From an uncultured Pelagibacteraceae bacterium (lineage in GTDB: Bacteria > Pseudomonadota > Alphaproteobacteria > Pelagibacterales > Pelagibacteraceae), in NCBI GenBank assembly GCA_902608975.1, contig CACLQI010000001.1, positions 186,001 to 250,000 of the forward strand: 64,000 nt of DNA, written 5' to 3'. Positions 7,696 through 17,792 of this stretch are shown in pieces (position 1 is the first letter of the stretch; each line of letters starts with the position of its first letter). The position numbers and the translations under genes are program-made. The notes below the pieces were generated by a model. The model was not told the origin of the DNA. It ran no database searches and worked only from the letters and a program-made list of their open reading frames with translations.

Positions 7696-8745
7696 CTAGA
7701 ATGCGAAAGATACAGAAAGTTCTGTTTCTTCGTATTTACCAGTAGTACCTTCTGGATTGTCAGTTTCATACAATGATGCACCGATCGTCATAGCACCCAT
7801 TGTGTATGTAGCTTGTAACGCTGACATTTCAGTTTCATATTCTTTAGTAGCTGCTGCAATTGACTCTACTTGCTCTTTAACTTCAGCATATGATACTGAG
7901 TAGTTATCTTGTGCAAACAAGATACCTATACCATCACCAGAGTTGTCAGGAGCTTGAGCACCACTAGATGCAGTGTTAGCAGAGTTTACATAGTACTCTT
8001 GATAACCAATAGTCATTGGACCATTAGTGTATAAAGCGTAACCTGTTGCTCTTTGCAGATCAGTAGCACCAGCAGAATTTGAAGCGTTTTCAACTTCTTC
8101 AGTACCAGCACCTAAAGTTAAGCCCATACCACTAACTTTTATAGTATATGCTTCACCTTCGTTTTGTCCTGGAGTTACACCACCTGCAGATACGTAACCG
8201 TAGTTACCAGCATCTGGGTCGTAAGTGTAAGTAGCAGAAATAGAAATATCTCCAATTGAGAACGCAGGAGTTCTATAGTCTACTGAACCTGATTGAGTTG
8301 ATACACCAAAAGAATGGAACGCAGATGCATGAGTTGTACCATCCCATGTTTCTTCGTAAGCTTTTGGTAAAACGTCGTCGATTGATGTAGCACCAGAACC
8401 AAATACGTCGTTAAACTGTATAGTTCCTAGTGATCCCATCCCGATAGTCATTTGTGAAGATGAGTTTACACCACCAGAAGTAGCTGTGTTAGCTTGTTCT
8501 AGATTTAATGCTGAGAAAATTGAAACAGTCCAACCGTTATCTAATTCTCCACTTGCATTAACGTATAAGTCAGTGTCAACACCATAACCTTTACCGTTTG
8601 ATCCTACAGCAAGTGCCTCGTTACCTTCGGCAGATGAGAAAACAGCCTGAGCATCTCCAGTTAAAGAGTACTCTACTGCGTTTGCAGAACTAACAGCAAG
8701 AGATCCAGCTAGCGCTGAAAGACCTACTTTTGTTAATTTATTCAT
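7696..8745 (-). CDS. Gram-negative outer-membrane porin
   Basis: A 349-residue exported beta-barrel. An N-terminal signal peptide (MNKLTKVGLSALAGSLAVSS, cleaved after ...ANA about residue 23) precedes VEYSLTGDAQAVF, typical of the alphaproteobacterial porin family, and the chain ends in alternating strands and a terminal Phe (ELSVSFAF), the Bam recognition signal. It should form the general diffusion pore for small solutes. The coding sequence is visibly less AT-biased than its neighbours, and a strong AAGGAG ribosome-binding site sits before the ATG, both fitting very high expression. It is transcribed alone and ends at the bidirectional terminator. Confidence 0.92.
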   Translation of the reverse strand: MNKLTKVGLSALAGSLAVSSANAVEYSLTGDAQAVFSSAEGNEALAVGSNGKGYGVDTDLYVNASGELDNGWTVSIFSALNLEQANTATSGGVNSSSQMTIGMGSLGTIQFNDVFGSGATSIDDVLPKAYEETWDGTTHASAFHSFGVSTQSGSVDYRTPAFSIGDISISATYTYDPDAGNYGYVSAGGVTPGQNEGEAYTIKVSGMGLTLGAGTEEVENASNSAGATDLQRATGYALYTNGPMTIGYQEYYVNSANTASSGAQAPDNSGDGIGILFAQDNYSVSYAEVKEQVESIAAATKEYETEMSALQATYTMGAMTIGASLYETDNPEGTTGKYEETELSVSFAF

Positions 8746-8917
8746 AATTTCTCCTTTTTATTAATTATTCATATGAATGGTGGGTTTTTAACATTTTTTC
8801 TTTTAATAAAGAGCTATTTTACTATAAATTTCTTATTTTTTTCATATATGTTGCATAAATATCACACTAAATTAGTCTTTTGATTTAGCCATTTATTAAG
8901 CTAAACCATCAATTGTA
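8746..8917. promoter_or_regulatory. Divergent promoter region of porin and DUF3576 lipoprotein gene
   Basis: This 172-base gap separates the porin (minus) from the lipoprotein gene (plus) and must hold both promoters. On the porin side there is a GGAG ribosome-binding site, a 12-base palindrome ATTCATATGAAT (8767-8778) in the likely 5' leader, and a TATAGT -10-like hexamer (minus strand, 8821-8826) without a convincing -35. No riboswitch fold is recognised. Confidence 0.45.
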
Positions 8918-9520
8918 ATGAATTTTATAAAATTTATCAAATATCTGGTGATTGTAGCGCTAGTTATTACACCTCTCGCCGGATGTAAAAAAATTGTATG
9001 GGATGAATTTGAGGGAGATGGAAAAAAGAGAGCAAGACAAAATGTTGAAGAAGGTAAGGGGATTACTGGTGCTGGTGGTCTCTTCAAAAGTGGTCGAGGA
9101 GGTAAAGGAGGTGGAACTTTTGAATTTGCATCATCTAATGAACTTTGGAGAGCAACTTTAGATACATTGGATTTTATGTCGTTTTCTAATGTTGATTATT
9201 CCGGAGGCTTAATTATCACAGACTGGTATTCTGAAAGTGAAAATAGTCAATCAATTAAAATTACAATAAGATTTTTATCTAACGAAATTAGAGCAGATGG
9301 ACTCAAAGTATCTTTGCACCAAAGAATTTGTGGTACAAATAATTCCTGTGCAATAAGTGAAGTAAAAACTTCTTTAAACGAGGAAATAAAATTAAAGATT
9401 TTAAGAAAAGCATCATTATTAAAAAAACAAAAAGATGATGAATTCGAGAAAAAAATATACAAAAAGAAAAAATCATCAGATAAAGTTAAATGGTGTGGTG
9501 ACGGCAGAGTTGTTTGTTGA
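8918..9520 (+). CDS. DUF3576 domain lipoprotein
   Basis: A 200-residue predicted lipoprotein: hydrophobic signal IKYLVIVALVITPLAGC with the lipobox cysteine at residue 23. The mature part has a Gly-rich linker (about residues 48-66), a compact domain (LWRATLDTLDFMSFSNVDYSGGLIITDWY ... SIKITIRFL) matching the alphaproteobacterial DUF3576 family, and a Lys-rich tail. The function is not established; it is probably an envelope protein. It precedes leuS-lptE-holA as in other alphaproteobacteria, where neighbouring lptE also concerns the outer membrane. An AT-only hairpin with a T-run follows. Confidence 0.85.
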   Translation: MNFIKFIKYLVIVALVITPLAGCKKIVWDEFEGDGKKRARQNVEEGKGITGAGGLFKSGRGGKGGGTFEFASSNELWRATLDTLDFMSFSNVDYSGGLIITDWYSESENSQSIKITIRFLSNEIRADGLKVSLHQRICGTNNSCAISEVKTSLNEEIKLKILRKASLLKKQKDDEFEKKIYKKKKSSDKVKWCGDGRVVC

Positions 9521-9528
9521 TATAAATT

Positions 9529-9559
9529 AATTATTTATGAGAGATAAATAATTTTTTTT
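9529..9559 (+). terminator. Probable AT-only intrinsic terminator after DUF3576 gene
   Basis: AATTATTTAT (9529-9538) pairs with ATAAATAATT (9544-9553) around a five-base loop and runs into eight T residues (9552-9559). The stem has no G-C pair, so it is thermodynamically weak, but the shape is right and it lies just before the leuS start. Confidence 0.5.
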
Positions 9560-9574
9560 AAAAGAAATTTCAAA

Positions 9575-12121
9575 GTGGAAAGATATAATTTTAAAATCAC
9601 TGAGCAAAAGTGGCAAGATTATTGGAAAAAAAATAAAACTTTCCAATCCAAATTAGATAAATCTAAGAAAAAGTTTTATTGCCTTGAAATGTTTCCCTAT
9701 CCTTCTGGTAAAATTCATATGGGCCATGTTAGAAATTATACAATAGGTGATGTTTTAGCCAGATATAAAGCAATGCAAAATTTTAATGTTTTACACCCAA
9801 TGGGCTGGGACTCTTTCGGTATGCCAGCAGAAAATGCGGCTAAAGAAAATAATTTAGATCCTAAAGATTGGACAAATCAAAATATATCTGTGATGAAAGA
9901 TCAACTTAAAAAATTAGGTTTATCAATCGATTGGGATAGAGAAATTTCAACGTGTTCATCAGATTATTATAAACATCAACAACTTTTCTTCTTAGAGCTT
10001 TATGAAAAAGGTTTAGTTTATAGAAAAGAAAACTACGTAAACTGGGACCCTGTTGATGAAACTGTTTTAGCAAATGAACAAGTAATAGACGGCAAGGGAT
10101 GGCGTTCAGGCGCTGTTGTTGAGAGAAAAAAATTAAATCAATGGTTTTTTAATATTTCAAAATTTTCAGATGAATTACTAAATGGCCTTGATAGTTTAGA
10201 TGAATGGCCCAAAAAAGTAAAAATAATGCAAAAAAATTGGATTGGTAAATCCTTTGGTTGTGAAATCAATTTTAAAGTTGAAGGTAATAAATCAATTAAT
10301 GAAATAAAATGTTTTACAACTAGGCCTGATACACTGTTTGGATTATCTTTTCTGGCTCTATCTATTGATCACCCTTTGTCAAAATTTTATGAAAAAAATA
10401 AGAATTTTATAAAGTTTAAAAAAGAATGCTCTAAAACTGGAACTACGGAAGAATCTATTGCACAAGCAGAAAAAATTGGTTTTAAAACAGAACTAATTGC
10501 AACCAATCCTTTGAACGAAAAAATAAAAGTGCCAGTTTATTTTGCTAATTTTGTTCTAATGGATTATGGTTTTGGAGCAGTTTTTGGCTGTCCTGCACAT
10601 GACCAGAGAGATTTAGATTTTGCAATAAAGTATAAATTAAAAATAACTCCAGTAGTTAAACCAATTAATTATAAGGGTGATTTTGAAATAAAAGATAAAG
10701 CCTATACAGATGTAGGAATAATTTTTAACTCAGATTTTTTAAATGATTTAAAAGTTCCAGAAGAGTCAATAGTTAAAACAATTGATATACTTGAAAAAAA
10801 AAAACTAGGTAAAAAAAAGATTAATTTTAGATTAAAAGACTGGGGTGTTTCTAGACAGAGATACTGGGGATGTCCAATACCAATTGCATATGATGAAGAT
10901 AACAATATCGTAAAAATTCCAAAGGAAAATCTTCCAATTAACCTACCAGAAAATATAAAATTAAACACTAAAGGTAATCCTTTGGAACATCAAGATGAGT
11001 GGAAAAATATATTAATTAATGGAAAAAAATATACTAGGGAAACCGATACGCTAGATACTTTTGTAGATTCATCCTGGTACTTTTTAAGATTTTGTTCACC
11101 TAAAAATAAAATTTATGGTTTTGATATTGATGAAATTAATTACTGGATGCCAGTTGATCAATATATTGGAGGAGTAGAACACGCAATATTACATTTATTG
11201 TACTCTCGATTTTTTATGCATGCAATAAATTATAAAAATGAAAAATTTAAATACAAAGAACCTTTTAAAGGACTTTTTACACAAGGAATGGTGTGCCACG
11301 AAACTTATAAAGATCAAAATAATAATTGGATTAGTCCCGATGAAGTATTCACGAAAGACGGAAAAAATTATTTAAAAAAAAATAATGAAAATGAAAAAAT
11401 TAAAGTTGGGCCAAGTGAATCTATGTCTAAATCAAAAAAAAATACAATAGATCCAGAAAATATAATAAGTGAGTATGGTGCTGATGCTGTAAGATTATTT
11501 ATTCTTTCTGATAGTCCTCCGGAAAAAGATGTTCAATGGTCTGAACAAGGAATGGTTGCATCTTATAAATTTTTACAAAAATTTTGGACACTACATCAAA
11601 ATATTAAAAAAAACTTATCATCAAAAAATAAAGATGAAAAAAGTTCAATTGAGCTAAATCAATTTACAAATTTAACAATACAAAAAATTACACAAAATTT
11701 GGAAAAATTTCATTATAATGTAATCGTTGCAAACCTTTATGAAACTTATAATTTTTTAATGAAATTTATCAATAAATCAACAGATGCGAGTATTCTTTTA
11801 AAAAATTACATTGAAATACTAAAAATAATGACGCCTATCGTTCCACACTTTGCTAGTGAGTGCCTAGAAGATCTGGGTGAAAAAGGTGAAATAAAATGGC
11901 CAAAAGTTAATGAAAAATATCTTATTAAAGAGAATGTTAATATTGTTTTACAAATAAATGGTAAAAAAAGAGCTATTATTGTTAATAAAAGGAACGTTGA
12001 TAAAGAAATGCTAATTAATGAAATTAAGAATGATATTTCATATGATAAATATTTAAAAAATAAAAAAATTATAAAAAGTATTTTTATAAAAGATAGATTA
12101 ATCAACCTTATTTTGGAATGA
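9575..12121 (+). CDS. leuS: Leucyl-tRNA synthetase
   Basis: Class I aminoacyl-tRNA synthetase charging tRNA-Leu. At 848 residues it is full length: HIGH-type motif HMGH at residues 48-51 in [18 protein letters not shown], the CP1 editing domain with [22 protein letters not shown] after it, and the catalytic loop MSKSK at about 617-621, followed by the anticodon-binding and C-terminal domains. The start is GTG at 9575 ([14 protein letters not shown]), which gives the expected N-terminus; no in-frame ATG is nearby. The stop overlaps the lptE start (ATGA), as in the conserved leuS-lptE-holA order. Confidence 0.98.
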   Translation: MERYNFKITEQKWQDYWKKNKTFQSKLDKSKKKFYCLEMFPYPSGKIHMGHVRNYTIGDVLARYKAMQNFNVLHPMGWDSFGMPAENAAKENNLDPKDWTNQNISVMKDQLKKLGLSIDWDREISTCSSDYYKHQQLFFLELYEKGLVYRKENYVNWDPVDETVLANEQVIDGKGWRSGAVVERKKLNQWFFNISKFSDELLNGLDSLDEWPKKVKIMQKNWIGKSFGCEINFKVEGNKSINEIKCFTTRPDTLFGLSFLALSIDHPLSKFYEKNKNFIKFKKECSKTGTTEESIAQAEKIGFKTELIATNPLNEKIKVPVYFANFVLMDYGFGAVFGCPAHDQRDLDFAIKYKLKITPVVKPINYKGDFEIKDKAYTDVGIIFNSDFLNDLKVPEESIVKTIDILEKKKLGKKKINFRLKDWGVSRQRYWGCPIPIAYDEDNNIVKIPKENLPINLPENIKLNTKGNPLEHQDEWKNILINGKKYTRETDTLDTFVDSSWYFLRFCSPKNKIYGFDIDEINYWMPVDQYIGGVEHAILHLLYSRFFMHAINYKNEKFKYKEPFKGLFTQGMVCHETYKDQNNNWISPDEVFTKDGKNYLKKNNENEKIKVGPSESMSKSKKNTIDPENIISEYGADAVRLFILSDSPPEKDVQWSEQGMVASYKFLQKFWTLHQNIKKNLSSKNKDEKSSIELNQFTNLTIQKITQNLEKFHYNVIVANLYETYNFLMKFINKSTDASILLKNYIEILKIMTPIVPHFASECLEDLGEKGEIKWPKVNEKYLIKENVNIVLQINGKKRAIIVNKRNVDKEMLINEIKNDISYDKYLKNKKIIKSIFIKDRLINLILE

Positions 12122-12570
12122 AAAAAATATTTTTAATTATTAGTTTTTTCTTGTTAGTAAGCTGTGGTTATCAACCATTATTTTCTAGCAAAGACTCTAG
12201 TTTTTTAATTCAAGAAATAATTTTTGATGAAAATGATAAAATTAGTTCAAAAATAAAAAATGGGTTAAATTACTTAACCTATACAAAAGATTATAATAAA
12301 ATTTATAAATTAAATTTAGATTCAGAAAAAATAATTGAAATAGTAAGTAAAGACGAAAAAGGAGATCCTTCAATTTACAGAATTTTAATTAAAAGTGATT
12401 TAAAAATATTTTCTTCAGATCGGTTAGTTGTAGCAAAAAAAATTTCAAAAAACTTTAGTTATAAAAATATTTCAAATAAGTTTGATTTAAAACAGTACGA
12501 AAAAACAATTGAAGAAAACTTAATTGATAAAATCGTAGAAGATATAATTCTAATTTTATATGATAAATAA
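12118..12570 (+). CDS. lptE: LPS-assembly lipoprotein LptE-like
   Basis: A 150-residue lipoprotein with signal peptide [20 protein letters not shown]; Cys16 is the lipidated residue and CGYQPLF is the hallmark start of alphaproteobacterial LptE. LptE plugs the LptD barrel and helps place lipopolysaccharide in the outer membrane. The body is weakly conserved, as usual for this family, so position between leuS and holA is a strong part of the evidence. It overlaps leuS by four bases and the next gene begins directly after its stop (TAAATG). Confidence 0.85.
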   Translation: MKKIFLIISFFLLVSCGYQPLFSSKDSSFLIQEIIFDENDKISSKIKNGLNYLTYTKDYNKIYKLNLDSEKIIEIVSKDEKGDPSIYRILIKSDLKIFSSDRLVVAKKISKNFSYKNISNKFDLKQYEKTIEENLIDKIVEDIILILYDK

Positions 12571-13572
12571 ATGATAATAAAATCATACGAATTAAACAAA
12601 ATTAATAACTATAAATGTAATTTGTTTTTATTATATGGAGAAAATGATGGATACAAAAATGACACTATCAAAAATTATTTTACAAATAATTTTAAAGAAG
12701 ATATTTTGAAATATGATGAAAAAGAAATTTTAAACGATAAATCAAGCTTTTTTAGTAGTATATTTACAAAATCGTTTTTTGAAGAGAAAAAATTATTTAT
12801 TATTTCAAGGGTAACAGATAAATTTAATCAAATAATTGAGGAAATTTTAGAAAAGAAAATTGATGATATTACAATTATTTTAAATGCATCTGGTTTGGAT
12901 AAAAAATCAAAATTAAGAAAATTATTTGAAAAAAACAAAGATATTATTTGTATTCCCTTTTATGATGATAATCTTCAAACATTAAGATCCATTGCTACAA
13001 ATTTCTTTAAATTAAACAAAATTTTAATACCTCAAGAAATTATAAATTTAATAATAGAAAGAAGTAGAGGAGATAGAGGAAACTTAAAAAATGAATTAAA
13101 TAAAATTGAGCTATACATGAAAACCAATAAAAAAATTAGTGCTGAAGATATTCTTAAAATAACTAACCTTGCAGAAAATTACGACGTTTCAGAATTATTG
13201 GACAGTTGCCTAAACAAGAACTTAAAAAAAACAATTAACATTTTAAATGAAAATAATTTTACTATAGAAGATTGTATTTTAATAATTAGGTCTCTTTCAA
13301 TTAAGTTAAAAAGACTTTATAAAATTCATCAAGAGTATAAAAAAAATAAAAATTTAGACTCGATAATTTCTTCATATAAACCTCCTATATTTTGGAAAGA
13401 TAAAGATACTATTAAAGAACAAATAAATAAAAGTGCTATAAAAAATGTTGAAAATATGATCTTTGAAACAAACGATATTGAACTTTTGATAAAAAAAAAT
13501 TCGGATAATGCAGTAAATATAATGTCTGATTTTATAATCTCTAACTCAAAACAATCTAGTAATGAGCTTTAA
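12571..13572 (+). CDS. holA: DNA polymerase III subunit delta
   Basis: HolA is the clamp-loader subunit that opens the beta sliding clamp. The 333-residue protein shows the delta layout: N-terminal LFLLYGENDGYKNDTI, the middle FFEEKKLFIISR and ADDILKI-like lid segment (AEDILKITNLAENYDVSELLDSCL), and the C-terminal helical collar. It follows lptE with no gap, and its 3' end overlaps the converging parB by 17 bases. Together with the par genes this links replication and segregation functions near the likely origin. Confidence 0.9.
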   Translation: MIIKSYELNKINNYKCNLFLLYGENDGYKNDTIKNYFTNNFKEDILKYDEKEILNDKSSFFSSIFTKSFFEEKKLFIISRVTDKFNQIIEEILEKKIDDITIILNASGLDKKSKLRKLFEKNKDIICIPFYDDNLQTLRSIATNFFKLNKILIPQEIINLIIERSRGDRGNLKNELNKIELYMKTNKKISAEDILKITNLAENYDVSELLDSCLNKNLKKTINILNENNFTIEDCILIIRSLSIKLKRLYKIHQEYKKNKNLDSIISSYKPPIFWKDKDTIKEQINKSAIKNVENMIFETNDIELLIKKNSDNAVNIMSDFIISNSKQSSNEL

Positions 13573-14404
13573 TAGCTTTAATAATTTTATTTAGTTGATC
13601 CAAATCTTTATAATCAAATATTATACTTCCAGTGTTATTTTTTTTATTCTTAATTAAAACATTTAATCCTATCTTATCTATAATTGACGCTTCAAGCTCT
13701 AACAAATTAGGATCTTTTAATGTTTTGTGTCCAATTTTTTTAGATTTAAATATTTTTACTAAACTTTCAGCTTGTCTTACTGATAATTTTTTATCTATTA
13801 TTTTTTTTGCTACAAATAATGCATTTTCTAAACCAACCAAAACTTTTGCATGACCTTGGGATAGCTTATTATTTTCAATTAAATTAATCACTTCTTTTGG
13901 TAAACTTAGCAAACGCAAACAATTAGCAACATGACTACGACTTTTACCAATAAATTTTGAAACTTTATCCTGGTCATATGAAAAATTACTAATTAATTTT
14001 TGATATCCTTCAGCCTCTTCTATCGCATTTAAGTCATGCCTTTGTACGTTTTCCACAATTGCAAATTCGAGTGACCTAAGATCATCTGCATCGGTCACAA
14101 CTACCGGTACTTCGTGTAAACCTGCATTTTGCGCTGCTATCCATCTTCTTTCTCCAGCTATAATTTCGTACTTATTATTGTTTGTCTCTGATCTTCTAAC
14201 TATGATTGGTTGAATAATTCCTCTTTCTTTAATTGAATTTGTTAAATCTTTAAGATTTTCTGGTTCAAAATTTTTACGTGGTTGATATTTATTTCTTACT
14301 AGATCACTAATTAAAACCTTACTTGTATTTTTTTCAATTTTAGTTTCGCCAATCAAAGATGATAGACCTCTACCTAGTCCTTTTTTTATTTTAGATGTAT
14401 CCAT
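13556..14404 (-). CDS. parB: Chromosome-partitioning protein ParB
   Basis: ParB is the CTPase clamp that loads at parS and spreads along DNA to drive origin segregation with ParA. The 282-residue protein starts KKGLGRGLSSLIGE, has the ParB/Srx box (IIQPIIVRR, then IIAGERRWIAAQNAG) around residues 60-95, the helix-turn-helix QDKVSKFIGKSRSHVANCLRLL, and a C-terminal dimerisation domain. Its start touches the parA stop. A parS-like palindrome lies about 1.4 kb away, inside rsmG of the same operon. Confidence 0.97.
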   Translation of the reverse strand: MDTSKIKKGLGRGLSSLIGETKIEKNTSKVLISDLVRNKYQPRKNFEPENLKDLTNSIKERGIIQPIIVRRSETNNNKYEIIAGERRWIAAQNAGLHEVPVVVTDADDLRSLEFAIVENVQRHDLNAIEEAEGYQKLISNFSYDQDKVSKFIGKSRSHVANCLRLLSLPKEVINLIENNKLSQGHAKVLVGLENALFVAKKIIDKKLSVRQAESLVKIFKSKKIGHKTLKDPNLLELEASIIDKIGLNVLIKNKKNNTGSIIFDYKDLDQLNKIIKAIKAHY

Positions 14405-15198
14405 TATGCTGCACTCTCAAATTCTTTATCTTGGTTAATAAACTCATCGGTAAAGTTAAAATAAGAAATACTTCCTGGACAATTTTTATCATATATTAAA
14501 ACTGGTACACCATGAGATGGCGCTTCGGATAGTCTGACGTTTCTTGGAATAACTGTACTATAAACCTTATTATTAAAATAATCTCTTGCTTCCTTTTCAA
14601 CCTGTGATGAAAGTTTGTTTCTTTTGTCATACATAGTTAGAAGAATTCCTCTAATTTTAAGTTCTTTGTTTAAGTTCGTTTTTATTCTTTCTATTGTTTT
14701 CATTAACTGAGTTAAACCTTCTAAAGCAAAAAATTCTGTTTGGAGTGGTACTACCAAAGAGAATGAGGCAACTAAAGCCATTACAGTCAAAAGGCTTAGA
14801 GAAGGCGGGCAATCGATAAAAATATAATCATAATTGTCTCTAGAATCGTTTAAATAAGACAATAATTGATCTTTTAAAATAAAGGCTCTTTTGCTATCGC
14901 CTGCTGTTTCTACCTCTAAACCAGATAAATCTACATTAGATGTAATTATATCCAAATTTTGGAAATCAGTTTTTTTGATAACTTCATTGACTGACTTTGT
15001 GCCATTTAAAACTCCATAAATTGTATCACTAGAATTTTCAATATTTGACAATCCCAAACCAGTAGTTGCATTTCCCTGAGGATCTAAATCAATTACTAAA
15101 ATTTTTTTTCCCTTCTTTGAAAGTCCAGCAGCAAGATTAATAACAGTTGTGGTTTTTCCAACTCCACCCTTCTGATTAATTATAGAAATAATTTGCAT
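14404..15198 (-). CDS. parA: Chromosome-partitioning ATPase ParA
   Basis: A deviant Walker-type ATPase that forms the nucleoid-bound gradient moving ParB-parS complexes. The N-terminal IINQKGGVGKTTTVINLAAG contains the deviant Walker A motif with the signature lysine, then DLDPQGNATTGLG, DYIFIDCPPSLSLLT (Walker B) and the C-terminal RNVRLSEAPSHG. Length 264 is standard. The gene overlaps rsmG by 23 bases upstream and abuts parB downstream, in the alphaproteobacterial order mnmG-rsmG-parA-parB. Confidence 0.98.
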   Translation of the reverse strand: MQIISIINQKGGVGKTTTVINLAAGLSKKGKKILVIDLDPQGNATTGLGLSNIENSSDTIYGVLNGTKSVNEVIKKTDFQNLDIITSNVDLSGLEVETAGDSKRAFILKDQLLSYLNDSRDNYDYIFIDCPPSLSLLTVMALVASFSLVVPLQTEFFALEGLTQLMKTIERIKTNLNKELKIRGILLTMYDKRNKLSSQVEKEARDYFNNKVYSTVIPRNVRLSEAPSHGVPVLIYDKNCPGSISYFNFTDEFINQDKEFESAA

Positions 15199-15847
15199 TT
15201 TTTTTAATTTTTTTTTTTATATTTTTTATACTTAGTAAAAATGAATCTTCACTTGTAAGACTCTTTTTTTCTTTATACTCAAAATCCCAATCCTTTAAAG
15301 ATTCCGTTAATATTTTTTTTCCACTTTTACCCATAAATAAAATTAAATTTTTATATCTACTAAAATTTTTATAAACGAGATCTAAAACTATTGGCATTGG
15401 TTTAAAAGCTCTTGCCATTATAGTTCCTGAACTTAATTCTTTAACTTTAAACACATCTTTTTGAATTATTTCTGTTTCTAAATTTAATTTTTTTGACACA
15501 TCCTTTAAAAAGGAACTTTTGTGATAACTTTTTTCAAATAAATTTATTTTTATTTTTTTTTTTAAATTTTTTGCGATTATAGCTATAACAATTCCAGGCA
15601 TACCTCCTCCTGAACCTAAATCGTAGGTTGTATCATTATTTAAATCAACAAAATCAATGGCTTGCGCTGAATCTATTATATGCCTTTTACGTATTTCACC
15701 ATTTATTGAGCTTTTTTGGCTTATAATGTTTAATTCCTCATTTTTATACTTGATCATTGATATAAACTTCTCAAAATCTAGACACGTTTCACGTGAAACA
15801 TTTAATCCATCTAATATTGAATATTTTTTTAAAGAATCATCTTCCAT
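15176..15847 (-). CDS. rsmG: 16S rRNA (guanine-527-N7) methyltransferase
   Basis: RsmG (GidB) methylates G527 of 16S rRNA in the streptomycin-binding region. The SAM-binding motif DLGSGGGMPGIVIAI, the preceding RHIIDSAQ, and the following NLFEKSYHKSSFLKDV and MARAFKPM are all present over 223 residues. The codons for NVSRET near residue 14-19 coincide with the parS palindrome, so this stretch is constrained both as protein and as a ParB site. The start touches the mnmG stop and the end overlaps parA. Confidence 0.96.
   Translation of the reverse strand: MEDDSLKKYSILDGLNVSRETCLDFEKFISMIKYKNEELNIISQKSSINGEIRKRHIIDSAQAIDFVDLNNDTTYDLGSGGGMPGIVIAIIAKNLKKKIKINLFEKSYHKSSFLKDVSKKLNLETEIIQKDVFKVKELSSGTIMARAFKPMPIVLDLVYKNFSRYKNLILFMGKSGKKILTESLKDWDFEYKEKKSLTSEDSFLLSIKNIKKKIKKNANYFYN
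15785..15800. promoter_or_regulatory. parS: parS centromere-like site inside rsmG
   Basis: CGTTTCACGTGAAACA matches the bacterial parS consensus TGTTNCACGTGAAACA at all defined positions except the first base; the inner 14 bases (15786-15799) are a perfect palindrome. ParB encoded 1.4 kb away should nucleate here. It lies within the rsmG codons for Asn-Val-Ser-Arg-Glu-Thr, a location known for parS in other bacteria. I saw no second copy in the window. Confidence 0.9.
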
Positions 15848-17718
15848 TAAGCTATTTGCTTAATAGACTTTCTTTTGACGTGTGACAACAAAATATATAC
15901 AGCCGCTGGGGTTATTCCATCTATTCTTAAAGCTTGGCCCAACGTTTTAGGCCTAATTTGCTTAAATTTAGCCTTAACCTCATTAGATAAGCCACTAAAC
16001 ACATCATAATTAATATTATGAGGTATTTTTAAATTTTCATCTTTTTTGAAAGCTAAAATATCTGCATTTTGCTTTTTTAGGTATCCTTTATAATGTGAGT
16101 TAATTTCTAATTGGTTATCTATTTCTTTCGAATAATACTGAATTTCTGGCCATATTTCTCGAATTTTCATCATATTAACCCCTTTTTGACTTAAAATTTG
16201 GTCTGCAGATCTAGATACACCGTCCTTTGCTATATTAATACCAAATTTTAGAGCTTTTGAAGGAGTAATTTTTAATTTATTCATTTTTAAAGATATATTT
16301 TTCAAATTAAGAGCCTTATTTTTAAATATTTTTGCTCTGAAATCGCCAACTAAGCCTAATCTTATACCTTTTTCGGTTAGCCTTAAATCTGCATTATCTG
16401 ATCGAAGAGTAAGTCTATACTCGGCTCTGGAAGTAAACATCCTATAAGGTTCAGCAACTCCTTTTGTGACAAGGTCATCAATCATAACACCGATATAGGC
16501 TTCAGATCTGTCCAAGATAAAAGGTTCTTTTCTCCTTACTGATAAAGCTGCATTAATTCCAGCAATAAGACCTTGTGCTGCTGCCTCCTCATATCCTGTC
16601 GTACCATTAATTTGACCTGCTAAATATAAATTTTGAATTTTTTTAGTTTCTAAGGTTAGTAACAACTCAGTTGGATCTATATAATCGTATTCTATAGCGT
16701 ATCCAGGCCTTATAATTTTTACATTCTCTAAACCTTTGATTTTGTTGCATATTTCATATTGCACCTCTTTAGGTAATGAAGTTGATATACCATTTGGGTA
16801 AATTGTCTGATCATTTAGACCTTCTGGCTCCAAAAAAATTTGATGTCTGCTTTTTTCAGAAAATTTAACTACCTTGTCTTCTATAGATGGACAATACCGG
16901 GGGCCAACACCTTTTATAGTCCCGGAGTACATTGCACTACGTTTAATATTTTTAGAAATTATTTTATGAACTGCCTCATTAGTATAAGTCATCCTACATG
17001 TAACTTGTTTATTTATATTTTTACTTGAAAGAAAAGAAAAAAAATATGGATCCTCATCAGCATGCTGCTGTTCTAAATTATTGAAGTTAATTGTTCGGGC
17101 ATCCAACCTTGGTGGAGTTCCTGTCTTAAGTCTGCCAATTCTAAAACTATATTTTTTTAGTTGTTCACTTAATCCGGTTGTTGGTTTTTCATTATATCTA
17201 CCAGCAGGTGTTTGGGTTTCACCTACATGTATCAAACCATTCAAAAAAGTTCCCGTAGTTAGTATTAACTTGGATGTTTGAACTTTTTTACCTGACTTAG
17301 TTATAAATCCATTTACAGCTTTATTATCAAATATAAACTCAATTACAGGATCAGAAAAAACGCTTAAATTACAATAGTTTAAGAGTTTTTCTTGCATATA
17401 TTTTTTATATAACTGTCTATCACTCTGCGTTCTAGGCCCTCTAACAGCTGGGCCTCTACTCCTATTTAAGAGTTTAAATTGAATACCTGACTTATCTGCA
17501 ACTTCTGCCATTACCCCATCTAAGGCATCTATCTCTCTCACCAGGTGGCCTTTACCAAGACCTCCAATCGCAGGATTACATGACATCTCACCTATTGTTT
17601 CTATATTGTGTGTAAATAATGCCGTATTGACACCCAGTCTTGCAGAAGCAGCGGCTGCCTCGCAACCGGCATGTCCGCCACCTATTACTACTACCTCAAA
17701 AGATAAATCATTTTTCAT
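15847..17718 (-). CDS. mnmG: tRNA uridine-34 carboxymethylaminomethyl enzyme MnmG (GidA)
   Basis: MnmG is the FAD-dependent partner of MnmE that installs the cmnm5 group at wobble U34 of several tRNAs. The N-terminal FAD motif [15 protein letters not shown], then [53 protein letters not shown] and the C-terminal helical domain are intact. The 623-residue length is normal. A good sigma-70-like promoter (minus strand, 17744-17773) lies 25 bases upstream and probably drives mnmG-rsmG-parA-parB separately from mnmE. Confidence 0.98.
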   Translation of the reverse strand: MKNDLSFEVVVIGGGHAGCEAAAASARLGVNTALFTHNIETIGEMSCNPAIGGLGKGHLVREIDALDGVMAEVADKSGIQFKLLNRSRGPAVRGPRTQSDRQLYKKYMQEKLLNYCNLSVFSDPVIEFIFDNKAVNGFITKSGKKVQTSKLILTTGTFLNGLIHVGETQTPAGRYNEKPTTGLSEQLKKYSFRIGRLKTGTPPRLDARTINFNNLEQQHADEDPYFFSFLSSKNINKQVTCRMTYTNEAVHKIISKNIKRSAMYSGTIKGVGPRYCPSIEDKVVKFSEKSRHQIFLEPEGLNDQTIYPNGISTSLPKEVQYEICNKIKGLENVKIIRPGYAIEYDYIDPTELLLTLETKKIQNLYLAGQINGTTGYEEAAAQGLIAGINAALSVRRKEPFILDRSEAYIGVMIDDLVTKGVAEPYRMFTSRAEYRLTLRSDNADLRLTEKGIRLGLVGDFRAKIFKNKALNLKNISLKMNKLKITPSKALKFGINIAKDGVSRSADQILSQKGVNMMKIREIWPEIQYYSKEIDNQLEINSHYKGYLKKQNADILAFKKDENLKIPHNINYDVFSGLSNEVKAKFKQIRPKTLGQALRIDGITPAAVYILLSHVKRKSIKQIA

Positions 17719-17743
17719 AACAAATACTAAAATTTGATTTATT

Positions 17744-17773
17744 ATTTTACAAGATATCTATATGCGATGTCAA
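17744..17773 (-). promoter_or_regulatory. Sigma-70-like promoter of the mnmG-rsmG-parAB operon
   Basis: On the minus strand TTGACA (17768-17773) is followed after 18 bases by TAAAAT (17744-17749), 25 bases upstream of the mnmG ATG. The -35 hexamer is a perfect consensus and the -10 differs by one base, in a 74-base gap between mnmE and mnmG. Confidence 0.65.
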
Positions 17774-17792
17774 AAAATGATTATAGTTAAAT

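Noticed and set aside
8821-8850. Definite porin promoter
   Set aside because: A TATAGT hexamer is present but the matching -35 is not; reported only as part of the intergenic region.
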